The notes under the pieces were generated by a model. That model ran no database searches. It had not been told where the DNA came from and worked only from the letters and a program-made list of their open reading frames with translations. A program made the translations under genes and the position numbers. DNA of 64,000 bases from Aspidiotus rigidus (lineage: Eukaryota > Arthropoda > Insecta > Hemiptera > Diaspididae): contig JAVHKY010000008.1 in NCBI GenBank assembly GCA_035079385.1, positions 4,510,001 through 4,574,000 on the forward strand, written 5' to 3'. How positions within the stretch are numbered: position 1 is the stretch's first letter; every line of letters starts with the position of its first letter. Shown piece by piece: positions 44,780 to 57,339 of the stretch.

Positions 44780-45600
44780 CCATCTTAAATATACAACCAC
44801 CAACTACCTACTTCCCTTTGCAGACGACCTTATCATCTATCATGCTCCTACCATCCAACATATCTCAAATACCTCAGTAGTCTTACAAGAAAACCTAGAC
44901 CGTCCACTCCTAAATGTATCCATTCCCAAATGTATTTCTGTTCTCTTTTCCCTAAGAGCATACAACCTTGGGGACGCGTGTATTTTCCTCAACGGTGAAC
45001 AAATTCCAATTTGTTCCCACCTCAAGTACCTAGGCATCAACTTGAGCAATCGTCTCTCCTGGAGTATGTACTTATTTCATCCCTTCGGAAAAAATGTTTT
45101 CAAGCCATGCCTTGTCCAGAACCCAATGGGGTGGAGATCCCACCATTCTGTCCATGCTTTATAAAGCTCTTATCCGCAGCCATATGGGATGTGGTGCCTT
45201 CTTGACCGGTTCGGTCGCTTCCACTAATCTACATAAACTAGATATAATTCAAAATCAGGTCCTTCGCCTTATTTTAGGAGCCACCAAGACTACTCCAATC
45301 GCGGATAAGGAAGCCGAAATTCCTCCCTTACAACTCCGTGGAATCTACCTCGCCCAGAAATACTGTACTCGCCTGGCCTCCTGGTCTGATAAGAAGCTTC
45401 TCCTCTCTTTCTCATACATTTCCCAAAATTCGCGCTTCATTCCTTCAAGAAAACATCGCTATCTCGCAGATTAAAAAAATACTCAAAATTCTTCACTCGC
45501 TTTTGTCCATCGATGGTTACCCTTATAAACAATTCTCCTATTTTCAAATCTTCCACCGACGGCCTTTAGACATTTTTTCACTTGAACACAATGTTACGTA
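44780..45600 (+). pseudogene. LINE reverse transcriptase, C-terminal part
   Basis: YTTTNYLLPFADDLIIYHA carries the catalytic FADD. It continues through CSHLKYLGINLSNRLSW, and in another frame GGDPTILSMLYKALIRSHMG, then DIIQNQVLRLILGATKTTPI. This succession is typical of Jockey/I-type LINEs. Several frameshifts. Confidence 0.85.
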
Positions 45601-46383
45601 GTATACCTCAACAATTGTTACTCTCGACCTATTATGAACAAAGTGTTATAATTTCATGAACAGATTGAGTGCTTCTTCCACAGGTGGCCACTGCAAAGGC
45701 ATTTCATGCCTAAATTCCAAAATACATAATACAAGTGAAGATGAAGATGACCCGTCCTCTATATTTTAAAATTTCTTAGGTAAGTGCAGTCACCCGATGA
45801 AATATTACTAATTGCTCTTTTGATTGTCCTCTCTTTGTCTCTCCGCTTCTTGCAAAATTATACCACATAACTCATCTTGAATTATATTTTGAAAAATATT
45901 ACTTTTGTTTCAGAATATCATCTTGGCCCTGCCACCCTGGATTGTAAGACCACTGTAGTCGGCGGGGTAACAGGTCTAGGGCAACTGCTCCTATTTGATA
46001 AATTATTTTGATCAATAGGCAGGGCTATGAAGGGGTGTGGTACCAGAAGAAACCTGAAGATGCCACTGACCACCATCGATAGTTTCAACATGAATTTGTA
46101 AATATGTATTTGTCTATATCAGACTTTGGTCTACGTACTTGACACGCTAACTTGAGAACACTGCGTGCGTCATTCTATTAATAATCTTAAGTTGTGAAAA
46201 CCCCATAGCTCCTGCCGGGCTATGTTATAGTCATTGAATATTTCGCGAAATAAATTTACCCCATCGAGTAAGTTGGAAGTGGGGAACAAGAAAGAAAGAA
46301 AATTAGATCTCAGGCAACTGTCTATAACGTAGTTTCATGAAAATTCAACGACTAACAAATTTCTTTCTACAGCATGATTTTGA
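45601..46383. other. Intergenic, nothing recognised
   Basis: No supportable exon. A donor-like AGGTAAGTG occurs near 45778 without a recognisable open exon. Confidence 0.45.
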
Positions 46384-46894
46384 TTAAGGGTGTGCTTTAC
46401 TTGTTCGGAAACTCCGAAATGGTGTACGATAAGTTGCATAAACATCCCCAAAAACCCTGCAAGGTTCCGGAAGCCAGCGGTCACTACGCGACGCTTATCG
46501 GGCGTGCGTCGGTAGTCCTCGTAACAAATGACGAGGAATGATTTTGCAAGGTCACAATCTCAGGGCTTCATTTTCTGACGATTTTTTTCAATCTTTGGAA
46601 ATGTTGTACAATAGAGTTCAACGGAAGGCGCTGTCGGATCAGAATCCTGAATTTTGGCTCCAGATGAATTTCACTCTTGTCAGGAAGTAGACGAATTTTT
46701 ATCAATTTCAACGTTTAATTGAGAAAGTATATAGGAAAAAATTTTAAAATTCTGCTTCGATAGCGCCCCTAGTTGAACCTTTCTGGAAAACATTTCAATT
46801 ATTCAGAAAGATCCGTGGAAAATTCGAGCAATAAAATGTGATTTTCGGTACCATGTTTTAGGAGCATATTTTCACAAGTAAAGCACACCCTTAA
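46384..46894 (+). mobile_element. TTAA-flanked MITE, copy 3 (inverted, best preserved)
   Basis: TTAAGGGTGTGCTTTACTTG at 46384 and its exact inverse ending at 46894 give 21-bp perfect ends including TTAA. The body is the reverse complement of copies 1 and 2. TTAA target sites are used by piggyBac and Kolobok transposases; the GGG start is unlike canonical piggyBac ends, so assignment is open. Confidence 0.85.
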
Positions 46895-48056
46895 GTACGG
46901 TATTTATATAAAACAACACTGAAATCAAACAATTTGAAAATCGACCAACTTTCAAACCAACTTTTCAGCTCGAGTTTTCGGGCTAAGTTGACATATATGT
47001 AGTGAAATTTGTAGGAAATTTGATGAGGAACAACTTTTGCTTGAAACTTTCTTTTCTCTGACGCTTAGTTTTCGATTTATTCTCAGAAAACTAATTATTG
47101 TGGTACTTTGACCTCCTTCGGGGAAGGACCCACTCTCTGATCGCTGTGGATTTTTAGTATGTTCCTCAGAAGACCACTTTGAACATAATCCACGAAAAAA
47201 ACCTATTCCGGCATTTATTTACATTTATTCTCATTTTTGAGCCTAATCTTCCTGGGTGATGTATCAAGTAGGTAATGTTGGAAGTTACAGCAAAAAATTG
47301 TTGGTTGACGTGATTGTTTTAAAAAGATGAATAATTGGACATCTTCGCTTTCGTGCAGTTCTTGGAAGTAAAAGCGGAAGTTTATAAAATATTGTGAAGC
47401 GCTGCACTTAATATCGGAGCTAAAGATATGAATGGGATAAAATTGACGTCGAAGTGTAGGTGAATTTTATCGAATTTTTCATTTATATCTTACTCCAAAC
47501 CACAAAAATTAGTTCAGAAACGCTGATCAGACTGTAAGTTCTAAATACTAGTCTCTGGTGCTCACGCTGCTCAATTCCAAAATTACTTCTCGTTCTTTAG
47601 TTCGATTGCCCGAAAATTTTACAGTCCGGATTATGAAAGGTCAGTTGTTGAGGACGCGGCGACAATCTCTGTAGGAACCGTATTTTAAAATAGGATGACT
47701 CATGTGATTGAAACAGCAATTAAAAAGGCAAATTTTTCAGCTCTAGGGGAAGTTCATTGTGTCAAACTGTCGAATGCGAATGCAACAATTTATAAACATA
47801 CGTATTTAATTTTTACAAAAAAAGAAAAAAAAAATCAGCGTCATTTACAAAATTGAGTAATTATTAGAGGACCGCTCGTTTATAAAAATACGACATATAG
47901 TGCGGCAGTTGTACTATTAAAAAAATGGAAGACATCAAAGAAAACGGTATCCAAACATGATTTCACCGAACAACCGGACACAGGAAAGAAACAAATTAGA
48001 AGGCTTAGAAAATACTTAACGTAAAATTAGAATATTGTGTTGAAAAGGAGAAAAAC
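46895..48056. other. Intergenic, nothing recognised
   Basis: AT-rich sequence between the MITE and the presumed 3' end of the zinc-finger gene. No gene or repeat is supportable. Confidence 0.5.
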
Positions 48057-48932
48057 TTTATTAACGCAAAATGATTAGAAACATACAAATACTTCTATTG
48101 AAAAAAAAAAAAAAAAAAAACAAACTGTACAAAACTTTTTTTTTCGTTCTTTTTGTAAACATTAATAAGAAAGTACAAAAATCATTATCAACTTCAGAAT
48201 CATTCTCAACAAAATTACGATAATAAAATTTAAAATCAATAACAATTGTGTAAAGAACAATTGGATATGAAAAATAGAGAACAGATAAAAAATTTATCAG
48301 ATACAATAAAATAGTAATAAAATAAAAATAAATAATTAACCAGTCCCTATAACCTAAACCACTTGTTAGCCAATATATAAAAATATCTGTGTCCCATCGA
48401 AAAAACGAATGTGCTACCATATCATCCGAGTTTATATACAAATTACATAATATGCGCATAATACTTAAAAATAGATAATTGATGAATCAAAAGTCTAATT
48501 ATATTTATCGCCGTTTTGAAAAGGATTGCACCGATGTTCAACGCATCAAAGTCAAATAATATACTGCTTTCATAGAAAATGTAATACAGTACTCAGATAG
48601 ATTCTTTATTAAAAAGAAATAGAAGATAGAAAAATTCATCACGGAAATATTAGAGGAAAAAAAAAGATAAATAATTTCTCTCATGCACAGCGCTATTTTT
48701 CTAGTTTCGAAAAGGTATCACCTTCTAACTTACACAGGTACGGGAGTCAATCACATAATTCAAGTCCTTTTCTAGGGAGTACAAGAAAGATAAGAAATGG
48801 ACTAAATTGGGAGTAGAACTTACAGCCAATTCATTCAATGAAATGTAGGAATATTCTAGTAAAGAATTTGAGGGAATGGAATTATTGTCAAATTCCCAGA
48901 ATATACTCATCAATGCAATCAGAGAGTGTATT
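48057..48932 (-). other. Probable 3' UTR of the zinc-finger gene
   Basis: Downstream of the stop codon at 48933 the minus strand is very AT-rich and contains AATAAA at 48605-48610 and 48057-48062. Which is used is unknown. Confidence 0.4.
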
Positions 48933-51900
48933 TCATGGTTCTTGTTGACTGATTGAACACTGTCTTTGCGTAGACTCGCTTGCAGATTCCAACGAGAGTG
49001 AATTCTCACAGCCCGGGTCAGACAATTGTTGGGACTGATCGTCTTGCACTTGTTGAGTGGCTTGTTGATGTTCTTCCTGCAACTGTTGTTGTTGTTGAAT
49101 CAGCAGTGAGGAAGCGGCGCTGTCATCTGACGACGAAATAATGACAGTATTATCAAGAGGATCAGGCGAACCCGTCGATTCTAGGAGTTGACGTTCGTTT
49201 TCTGGGCTAGTTTGAATAATCAACGCGTTAGAATGATCCCCATTTTCGTGAGGCGGCGCTGCAATTAATATTGTATGATGCTGCTGCTGTTGCTGCTGCT
49301 GATGTTGTTGTTCTTGCAACTGATGAAGTTGCTGTTGCTGGGCATGTAATTCTTCTCGCATTCTTTTCGCAATGTGACTTTTTGTATGCTTACGAAGATG
49401 ATCTCGCCTGTAGAAGCCTTTGCCACACTCGTTGCAGATTTCGGTTTTCTCACCAGAATGAATGACAGCGTGTAAGTTCAGATGTTCTTTCCGTTTGAAA
49501 CCTTTGAAGGTAGACAAAAAGAGTTAATCGATAGTACTTTGCAAATACAAAATGTAAAACTTTTATCATAATAGCGTCGATGGAGATATCTCAATTTCTA
49601 ACGTACAAAATTGCTTTACCGGACGGTATTTTCCACAAAATTTATTAGAACTTTACGGCTCTGCCGTCCACGTCCACAAATTAAAAACAAAAACGAAGAC
49701 CTGAAGTTTCTTAGGTTATGTGCTACATCATCATAGGATAAGAACATCGTTTTTGTTTTTAATTTGCGGGCGGCAGAACCGTAAAATTCTGATAAATTTC
49801 ATCTTAATTTCTATCTAAAAATTCGTTTTTTAATAATCATATATTCATGTTGTGAAGTAGGAATCGAAAATATTTCGAGAAAGAAAGAGAATCTATATTC
49901 TGAAGAATACAATTTCAAACGTGTTTTTCACAAAATAAATTTACATCCACGACAAAGAGAGAAAATATATTTCGAATAAACGTAGGTCAACATACCTTTG
50001 GTACAAACTTCGCACACGTAAGGTCTTTCAGGATTGTGTCCTAGCTTGTGTCGCTCTAAATGTTCTTTTCGTTTCAAGCCAGCACCGCAAATATCACAAA
50101 TATACCTTCTGTCGATTTTATGAGCTACTAAATGTTGCTCGAGCATCTCTTTATCAGGGTAGGCCATATTACATTCTGGACAACAAAACAGCAGAGTTCC
50201 ATCCAGCGCCGTCGCTATATGCACTTGACCCGGTCTAGGACGTCTCGGCTTGGGCGGCTTCTTTTTGTACTTTTTCTTCTTCTTACCTTTCAACTGAAAT
50301 TTACAAGAAAACGGGTTTGAATGAAGAGGTAAATACGACCAAATATTAAATAATCAAATCATTCGCGTACAGATTTACATCTTCGTTCAAGTTTATATGA
50401 CTGAATTTTGGATTCTTCCTTGGACGCATCGTTTAAGAAAAATTATGATCAATTAATACACGCGAATGCACATGATGAAGACAGACTTGAAGACTGGCGC
50501 GCAATAGAACATTTTTTCGTCAATACGCAAGTAGAAATATTTGGAATGCCTTAGAAGTGTATTGTGGGTCGATGTAAAATCAAAAAAGTTATGAAAATGA
50601 GAGGGACTCTTTTTTCTCGAAACAATAATGAGCATTTATTGTAAACAACAAATTTACAAGTGTCCCGTAAATCGGGCAGGGCCTCCCGGAGTTTTGCCCA
50701 TTCTTGCCGGTCATGAGCAACTCGGTGGTGCATTTTATTTATCATAAAGCTATACATAGCGTTCTCCAACGTGTAATTTGTCTCCCTTTCCTTCTTTTAC
50801 CAACTATTTGTACACACCAGAGAGTAACTTTTCGAGCTTTTTGAGCCCAGCGTTCCTTCTATCAACATGTCTTGCCCAGCCCCATTTGATCATTTTTACT
50901 GTTTCCAAAAAATCTTCACTTTCAGTTAATTTCTTTCTTATTTACTTTATCCTCCTTTTTCATTCCGACAATAGATCTCTCCATCGCGTTTTGTATAGTT
51001 TTAATTTTGCTCTCGTCCTTCCTCGTCTAAGCCCATGTTTGTGTTCCGTAAGTTAAATAGCTATTTAGAATTTTGATTTTTGAGCATTTTTACATGTGGT
51101 CCCTTCATGATGAGTTTTAGGGTCCAGGCCAGCGCTATTCGGCGTCTCACTTCCTGTTCTGTTTTTTTGTAATGGTTCATTTGTTGTCCCAGATACGATA
51201 TATTAATTCATCAACCTGTTCAGATATTTCTATCTTATCGTCTTTTTTTTATATATCATTTTATTTTGTATTTTTTCATTTGATAGAATTTTTGATTTTT
51301 CCATGTCAATTTCAAGTCCAAAAAAAATTCCCTTCCTCATTTAGCTCTTCAAACATTTCTTTCAGTTCATCTGCTTTGTATCCTATTAATACAACATCGT
51401 CAGCAAAACGTAGATTATTCATGTATTCCCCATTAATTTGTAATTTTTTTCCCCCAATTCAATTTTCTAAATATTTGCTCTAAGAAAGCGTTAAATATTA
51501 TTGATGACATGGGTTCCCCTAGCTCAACTCCTCTTCTTACTTCGAATGTTTCCCCAGGCATTTCTGTTTTAATTTTTGCCATAGGTTTTGTGTATATTTC
51601 TTATTATTTTCAGGTAGTGTTTTGAGACGCCTTGATTCCCTAAAGCCTCTATCATACTCCTGTGTTTGACTGTATCAAAGGCTTTGGTACAGTCAACGAA
51701 TAGGAGGTGAAGATCCTCATCATATACATTGCATTTTTCTGTCAGCTGGTTTATCGTAGGAAGGCGATCTTTAACCCATTTACTATAATTTTAGAGAAAA
51801 TTTTTGCAAAAGTCTGCCCTAGGCTTATTGATTGATAGTTTTCAGTCTTACTGTTATCACCTTTTTTTATACATGATTATTACCTCAGACTCCTTACATT

Positions 51901-54900
51901 TTACAGGTATGGTTTTTGCCTTTAGAACCCTGTTAAATAGTTCAGTCAATTACCTGATCTGTGGCTCCCCCATTTTTTACCATTTCGTTTGTTATTCCGT
52001 CAGATCTCGGGGCCTTTCCGCTCTTCAAATTCTGATCGACTGTATGATTTCGCTTGTTTTTTTTTCGCATTATGCCTCTCTCTTTATCGCTTTGCAAACT
52101 TCTGATTTTTTATTTTTTTTCTTCATCTTTTTTCTCTTTTTCCAATCGGTTCCAAAATTTCTATCGGTAGGGTGTCTTTCATCTTTTTTGTTTTCTAAAC
52201 CATTAGTCTCTTTTACTGCTTCTTTTATTGCTGTTTCTATTTTGCTGCTCTTTCTTCGATACCTCCTTGTTCTACCTCTTCCCGTTCCCATAGCAACATT
52301 TTTTTGTTGAGCACATTCTTGCTCTTTTTGTAATTTTTTCGACACATTTTAATTCTCGACCTTATTAGAGCATAATCCAAACATTCCCCAATTCTATGAA
52401 CTATATCAAATCTTTCTATACTATTATCGATTGCTGGGGACAGTACATAGTCAACCTGATTCTCATATTGTTGGTTTGAGCAGATCTATGTCCATCTACT
52501 TCCTATTCTAATTTTGAAAAAAGTATTCATTACCCTTCCTTTCACTACTACTTTTTTCCACGTTTTTCGTAGATTTGTTTTTTTTTATCATTTTTATCTT
52601 TATTTTCACTTCTATTTTTATTAATTTATATATTCTCTTGAGAGACAGTTGCAACTTCTGAGGGGACGGTCTTATTTGCTCTCGCCAACCAGGCGTGACT
52701 GGGCAAGATTTTTCTCGAAATATTGCGTCTCAAATAAATAATGATACATATTACATCGAAAAAAAATTTCTCACTTGATCGTTATCCTGGTCTTCGGGAT
52801 TCATTTCCAAAAGATGACCTTGTACTCCGTCATCCATATTCGATAAAGAGGATTCGATAGTTGCTTCGCGTTTTATGGTATCGGTGGGGAATTTTAGAAA
52901 ATGATGCAGGTTAGCGAGTGGCAACGAATCCGCTTGGAGGTGCGATAAATACTCGGCGATAGCTGGCGAAACAGGCGTAGCTTGCCAATTCACTCCAACT
53001 AGAAAATGAGGGAAAATAAACATTAAAATTTGAGAAAACTGAACTCAATCATTGTGAATCAATATTCTTGCCCTTCTGAACGAAGAGATCCTGATCCTGA
53101 AAATTATCTACTCAATTTACCCGTGTATACAAATAACAAAAAGCATAAAAGCGTTCACGAAGGCACCTACTTCAATGAGGTTTGACGCATTTTCATAAAA
53201 AAGTCCCAAAGGATAGAATTTTTTATAGCGCAATCGATAAGAACCAAACCGAGACAGCGGTGTTCACCAATTTTGTACTCCAATGTCATTTTATTAATCA
53301 AATGAAGTCCTAGAAAAGTATCTGGGGCTAACAATTCGCATCAGTCAGATGGAATTACCAGTATAAATAGGATATACGAGTCCAAAAATGTAACATCCGT
53401 TTCGCGAAGGGGATCACCATGGAAATTACAGAGATTTTATTTTGTCGTCTGGTTTCTGATTAAGACTCGTAATGTTGAAGAGGCCCTCTTTTTCATCTTT
53501 TACGGGTTCTAGGATGAATATTCAATTCAAAATTTACACGAAAGTGAATTCGCGCAATTGAAATCCTCTCCACTACCTTGAAAATGAGGCTCACAAACCA
53601 TTCATGATGGGGAAAAAAAATTCAAATATAAAATTTTACCTTCTCGCAATCGTTCTTTTTCTTTGCTTTCGTCATTTTTCTCGCCGGGATCAAGAACGTG
53701 ATCACCGAGATGAGTGCGTACGATAATTTCAGGAGGAACCACAACAGTTAACGGGTAGGAAGCGGCAGCGGCTGCAGCAGCAGCATGTTGATCTTGATGA
53801 TGCGCCAATTCGGCCATTGTCGGCTTCACATCTATAACCTGCGAATGAAAGGCATTGCACCAATTAAAAATTGAACTATAAATCGAATATTTCTATAATG
53901 AGTACGTAACTAAATTTATGACTTTTGAGGTATAATAAATTCCACCAGAGTTTTAAGGACAAGTTGCAACATGTGATCTAGAAAAGTGATTTCTAAATTT
54001 TATCTGAAAAAAAAAGGGACCTTCGTTACACGAACTGTCTTCGAACTGGTGAAAAGCAACCAGTATAAGCCAGCCTTTCAATAAAATTATAGCCCTTCCC
54101 TCATGGGATTTATGGAACTCCATCGTGAATTGGGAACGTAAAAATTGAAAGGCTTTGCCGTCTTAAATTTGTTTTATCTTACAATAAAACAAAAAATCCG
54201 ACGTTTCGAAGTAACCTACTTTTTTTACGAGGCTGAAAATAATACTGAGAGTAAAATCTTAGTCTAAAAGCAAAGGAAAGATATCGAAAAAAAGAAAAAT
54301 GGCAGGAAATATGATGTAATCGGCTTAATCTAGGTGAGTAGGAGTCGTTCAACTTATTTACGTCAGATTTGAAGTTCACGCGTTTCTTTTCTTTCAATAG
54401 CTTCAAATTCACTTTGCTTTTCCCCTAGAGCAGAGGTTTCATACATAATATGCGCAAGCTTGGATAAAATGTCAACCTCCAGCTCTTAAAAACTAAAAAA
54501 GATTTAACGAACAGTTATTTACTCCATACTCTCACTTTTTCTCCAGTATACTGTAGTTTATAATAACAGTGCAGATTGAAGTATTTCGGTGTTCAGAATA
54601 ATGACACAGATCAAAGTACTCATACAATCAGTATCGCATCATATCTCATTCATTACATGATTATATTTACTCCTTGCCAACAGTTTCCGATAATATTCAG
54701 TAATACCCGAGCTTCGACTTGGTTTTGATAGCATTTCATAAGGAAAATTAAAATAAAAGAATCCGTAGATGTTATTTACATACCAATGTGTTCACCCCGT
54801 CGAAAATATGCCATTCAGATAATTTATGCTTAGAACACACATCTTTGTACCCAGAAAATGGTCCTCCAGTCCCATACGTTTCAAACTCTTACCTCGTTCC

Positions 54901-56730
54901 GTATTCAAGTGACAAGGGTTCAAAAATAGTACTGCACTGATTTTCCTACTTTTCAAATAAATATTGAATCCACTTGAACATCGTCCCAATAATTTTTACA
55001 ATCCCTTCAACTTAATCTATCGAATCACGAAAGACAATTCTGCTATCATCTGTACGCAATAAGTTTTCGAACTGAAAAAGTCACCTGTTTATCAACATTG
55101 TAACTGAAAAAGACTAAAGTTACAAAAAATGACTGAATGCTCCCCTATCTACCGGTTACCTAAAAGAAAGAGGTAATTCATATTCTGAATCGTATTTTTA
55201 AACAATATTCAGTCATACTCACAGGACTATCGGTGTTCATGTTCTGCGCATCCATGGACTGAGTCGAATTATCGTTATCACTGTTATTGGTCTGATCTGC
55301 TCCCATATCAGGATCAACTTCCGTTTGTTGCAACTGAAAAGCGAAGAAATGATACACTTATGAACTATTTAAATTGACGAGAAATCGTATGCATCACTGT
55401 ATATATGAAAGACAAATAAATCAGTGATAATTTGGGAAATTAAAATACGCGAATTACGTGATAGGGATACCTGAGAAGTTAATTGTAAAACGCTCAATGA
55501 CATGATAGAAAAATCAAGCGATTACGTATACGTGGAACACAGCAGTCAAAACAAGTAACGGTAATAGAACGTTTTCAGCGCGTTACCGTAAAGTCAAATA
55601 TAGCTAGATGGTAGATGACAAGAACTGCACTTTACGTTACGATAATATATTCAAAACTTTATGCGAGAACTCGATTTAACTCATTCAGATAACAAAACAG
55701 AAACGATAACGACTTTTTGAAGAAGAAACGGAAACGAGGATAGAAACAGAAATAAAAACATCGGACGTGGAAACGAAAAGAAAATGCAATCTACGAGAAA
55801 CTGGGCTCCAGAGGGTGAAAGTATGTGTCTATAACTTGAAAATTGTTTCTCTAGAATTCATAAAAATAAAGACAAGAGTAACATTTCTCATTCAATAACA
55901 GTTACAGACACGAAAATATTGATCAGCTAAAATATTAATGAGAATAAGAAAAAATATTCTAGATACCCAAAAGCCGAAACGAAAAGGGCAAAAAGGAATT
56001 TTTCGCAAGTCGCGATTACGTTCGCAGACTAATGGGTCAACATAAAGACGTATTTACGATTTTTGTTCAAGTAAATTCACATGATCATAATCTTGTTCCG
56101 AGAAGTGATGAATACCAATTGACGTAACAGGTATAATTCAATATCGTTCAGTATAAGTGTCTACCCAAAACCGTGATACAACTCGACTTCTCTAGAGACA
56201 TACTTATTCGAAAACAAACCTGTAGTTGGATTCCATCTTGCGACTGATGATTATAAGCTAGATGAAAGACGGGACCGAAATGTTGCAACGAGAGCGGAAG
56301 TACTTTTTCTGAATTGTTAGCAGCATTCGGATTGACAACTTGAATTTGTATAGTTTGTTGCTGAGCTTGTTCTCCCGGTTTCGTTCCAGGTATCGTGATT
56401 GGTAGAGTTATAACCTGAGGACGAAGAAGAAAGTGCGAATCCTGAGAATGTACACATTTAAATAGAATAGAACAATCAGCCATCGATAATTACCTGATTA
56501 TGTTGTTGATTATTCAAAGCACCTCCTAAATTCACAGCAAAACCATTCGTGTCGATGGGTCTCAGGTAAGTAACGCCACTCTCATCGCTGTTGAGTACCG
56601 CTACAACTTGGCCGCTAGTTTGAGTCGCCGTTGCGTTAGCAAATTTCGCATTCGTTGATAGTTGAGGAACCGATGCATTATTCACAGATATAGCAGTGGA
56701 GGTGAACGGAAGAAAAGGTGTGAAATTCAT
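48933..56730 (-). CDS. C2H2 zinc-finger protein, 610 aa, seven coding exons (l(3)neo38-like)
   Basis: Exons, in transcript order: 56730-56494, 56414-56220, 55333-55223, 53838-53640, 52998-52775, 50293-49996, 49501-48933. All junctions are GT-AG and the sum is 1833 nt, open throughout. The N-terminal half is Gln/Asn-rich and acidic with an Ala run in exon 4. Residues ~323-342 are a Lys/Pro/Arg-rich stretch (likely nuclear localisation). Four C2H2 fingers follow at about 360-380, 388-408, 416-436 and 444-464, including ICDICGAGLKRKEHLERHK and ECGKGFYRRDHLRKH; finger 3 is split by the last intron. The tail has Gln runs. It is very probably a nuclear DNA-binding regulator. The finger block reminds me of Drosophila l(3)neo38, from memory. 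It is divergent with FoxK. The LINE in intron 5 and the MITE in intron 6 do not touch exons. Confidence 0.88.
49261..49362 (-). repeat. Coding Gln-rich (CAG/CAA) tract
   Basis: Imperfect CTG/TTG repeats on the plus strand encode the Q-rich run after the last zinc finger. Mixed CAG and CAA codons limit slippage. Shorter runs lie at 49060-49105. Confidence 0.8.
49638..49799. mobile_element. Small MITE in intron 6 of the zinc-finger gene
   Basis: AAATTTATTAGAACTTTACG at the left and its near-inverse at the right extend as ~65-bp arms through CTCTGCCG and ACAAATTAAAAACAAAAACG. Total 162 bp with a short loop; no clear target duplication. Confidence 0.75.
50610..52740 (-). mobile_element. Decayed LINE in intron 5 of the zinc-finger gene
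   Basis: On the minus strand, from high to low coordinate: endonuclease end (QVDYVLSPAIDNSIERFDIV at ~52475-52415), an RT stretch (DLHLLFVDCTKAFDTVKHRS at ~51710-51655), GEPMSSIIFNAFLEQIF (~51520), the catalytic MNNLRFADDVVLIG (~51425-51385), and a C-terminal IKWGWARHVDRR (~50890). Numerous stops and frameshifts. It has the same orientation as the host gene, within a spliced intron. The clade differs from the 40-45 kb LINE. Confidence 0.8.
53750..53795 (-). repeat. Coding Ala run
   Basis: GCTGCCGCTTCC-type codons encode a run of eight alanines in exon 4 of the zinc-finger protein. Confidence 0.7.
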
Positions 56731-57339
56731 GTTGGAATTTAATTACGGGATTTCCGCTCAAATGTATTCCATGTCACAGAGTGTTCTCCTGAAATGAAAT
56801 CGGTGATATCATTTAGATGATGAACAACGAGTAATCGACGATTACCACATTAAAAAATACTCACAGAGCAGTTTTGTGCACCGTTTTCCGACTGATCGCG
56901 AATAAAAAATAAAATGTGGGCTAATCGATTTCTACCAAAATTTCTCTCTACGAACACGTCAATACTGGTCGATAAAGAGTGATCTTCTGAATCGTCCAAA
57001 AAATGAAGAAAAAATTCGCACTTGAACGACTGCGACACAACATGATACAAGAAATTCAGAAAAGTTGCTCAGCAACAGGATGTCCTAAGACCTACTTTCT
57101 AAAATACTCACATTGCAGCAAACTCGCGTTTAGTTCATTCGTAGATCCATTGTTCGATCGAGAAAGACTTTTAAAAGCTCCTTTAATCGGCTGCAAAAAT
57201 CATAACGACAAAAAATATCTTCAAAATGATCATTTAAAAGAATCCAATTAATCGGGTCAAGTGTTCAAAGCTGACCATTGAATAATAAACGATCACGGAA
57301 AACTGATTTCACTCTGTGCACCATAAAAGTACTCACAAT

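Larger units (their letters stand above)
40150..45600 (+). mobile_element. Decayed LINE retrotransposon, split by two insertions
   Basis: Three segments belong to one LINE: 40150-41375 (endonuclease and start of the RT), 42624-42944 (RT fingers/palm), and 44780-45600 (RT palm to C-terminal part). They join in order once the Penelope copy (41376-42623) and the 1.8-kb element (42945-44779) are removed. Stops and frameshifts are frequent. The apurinic-type endonuclease, the FADDL box and a C-terminal WG.DP..L..LYKALIRS..GCG block point to the Jockey/I group. Confidence 0.85.

Noticed and set aside
52070..52345. Lys-rich 91-residue open frame on the minus strand as an exon of the zinc-finger gene
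   Set aside because: It lies within the decayed LINE between endonuclease and RT, and the host CDS splices in frame without it.
56850..57050. 66-residue open frame upstream of the zinc-finger ATG as coding sequence
   Set aside because: Spliced to 56788 it meets non-coding sequence before the ATG at 56730; better explained as a 5' UTR exon.
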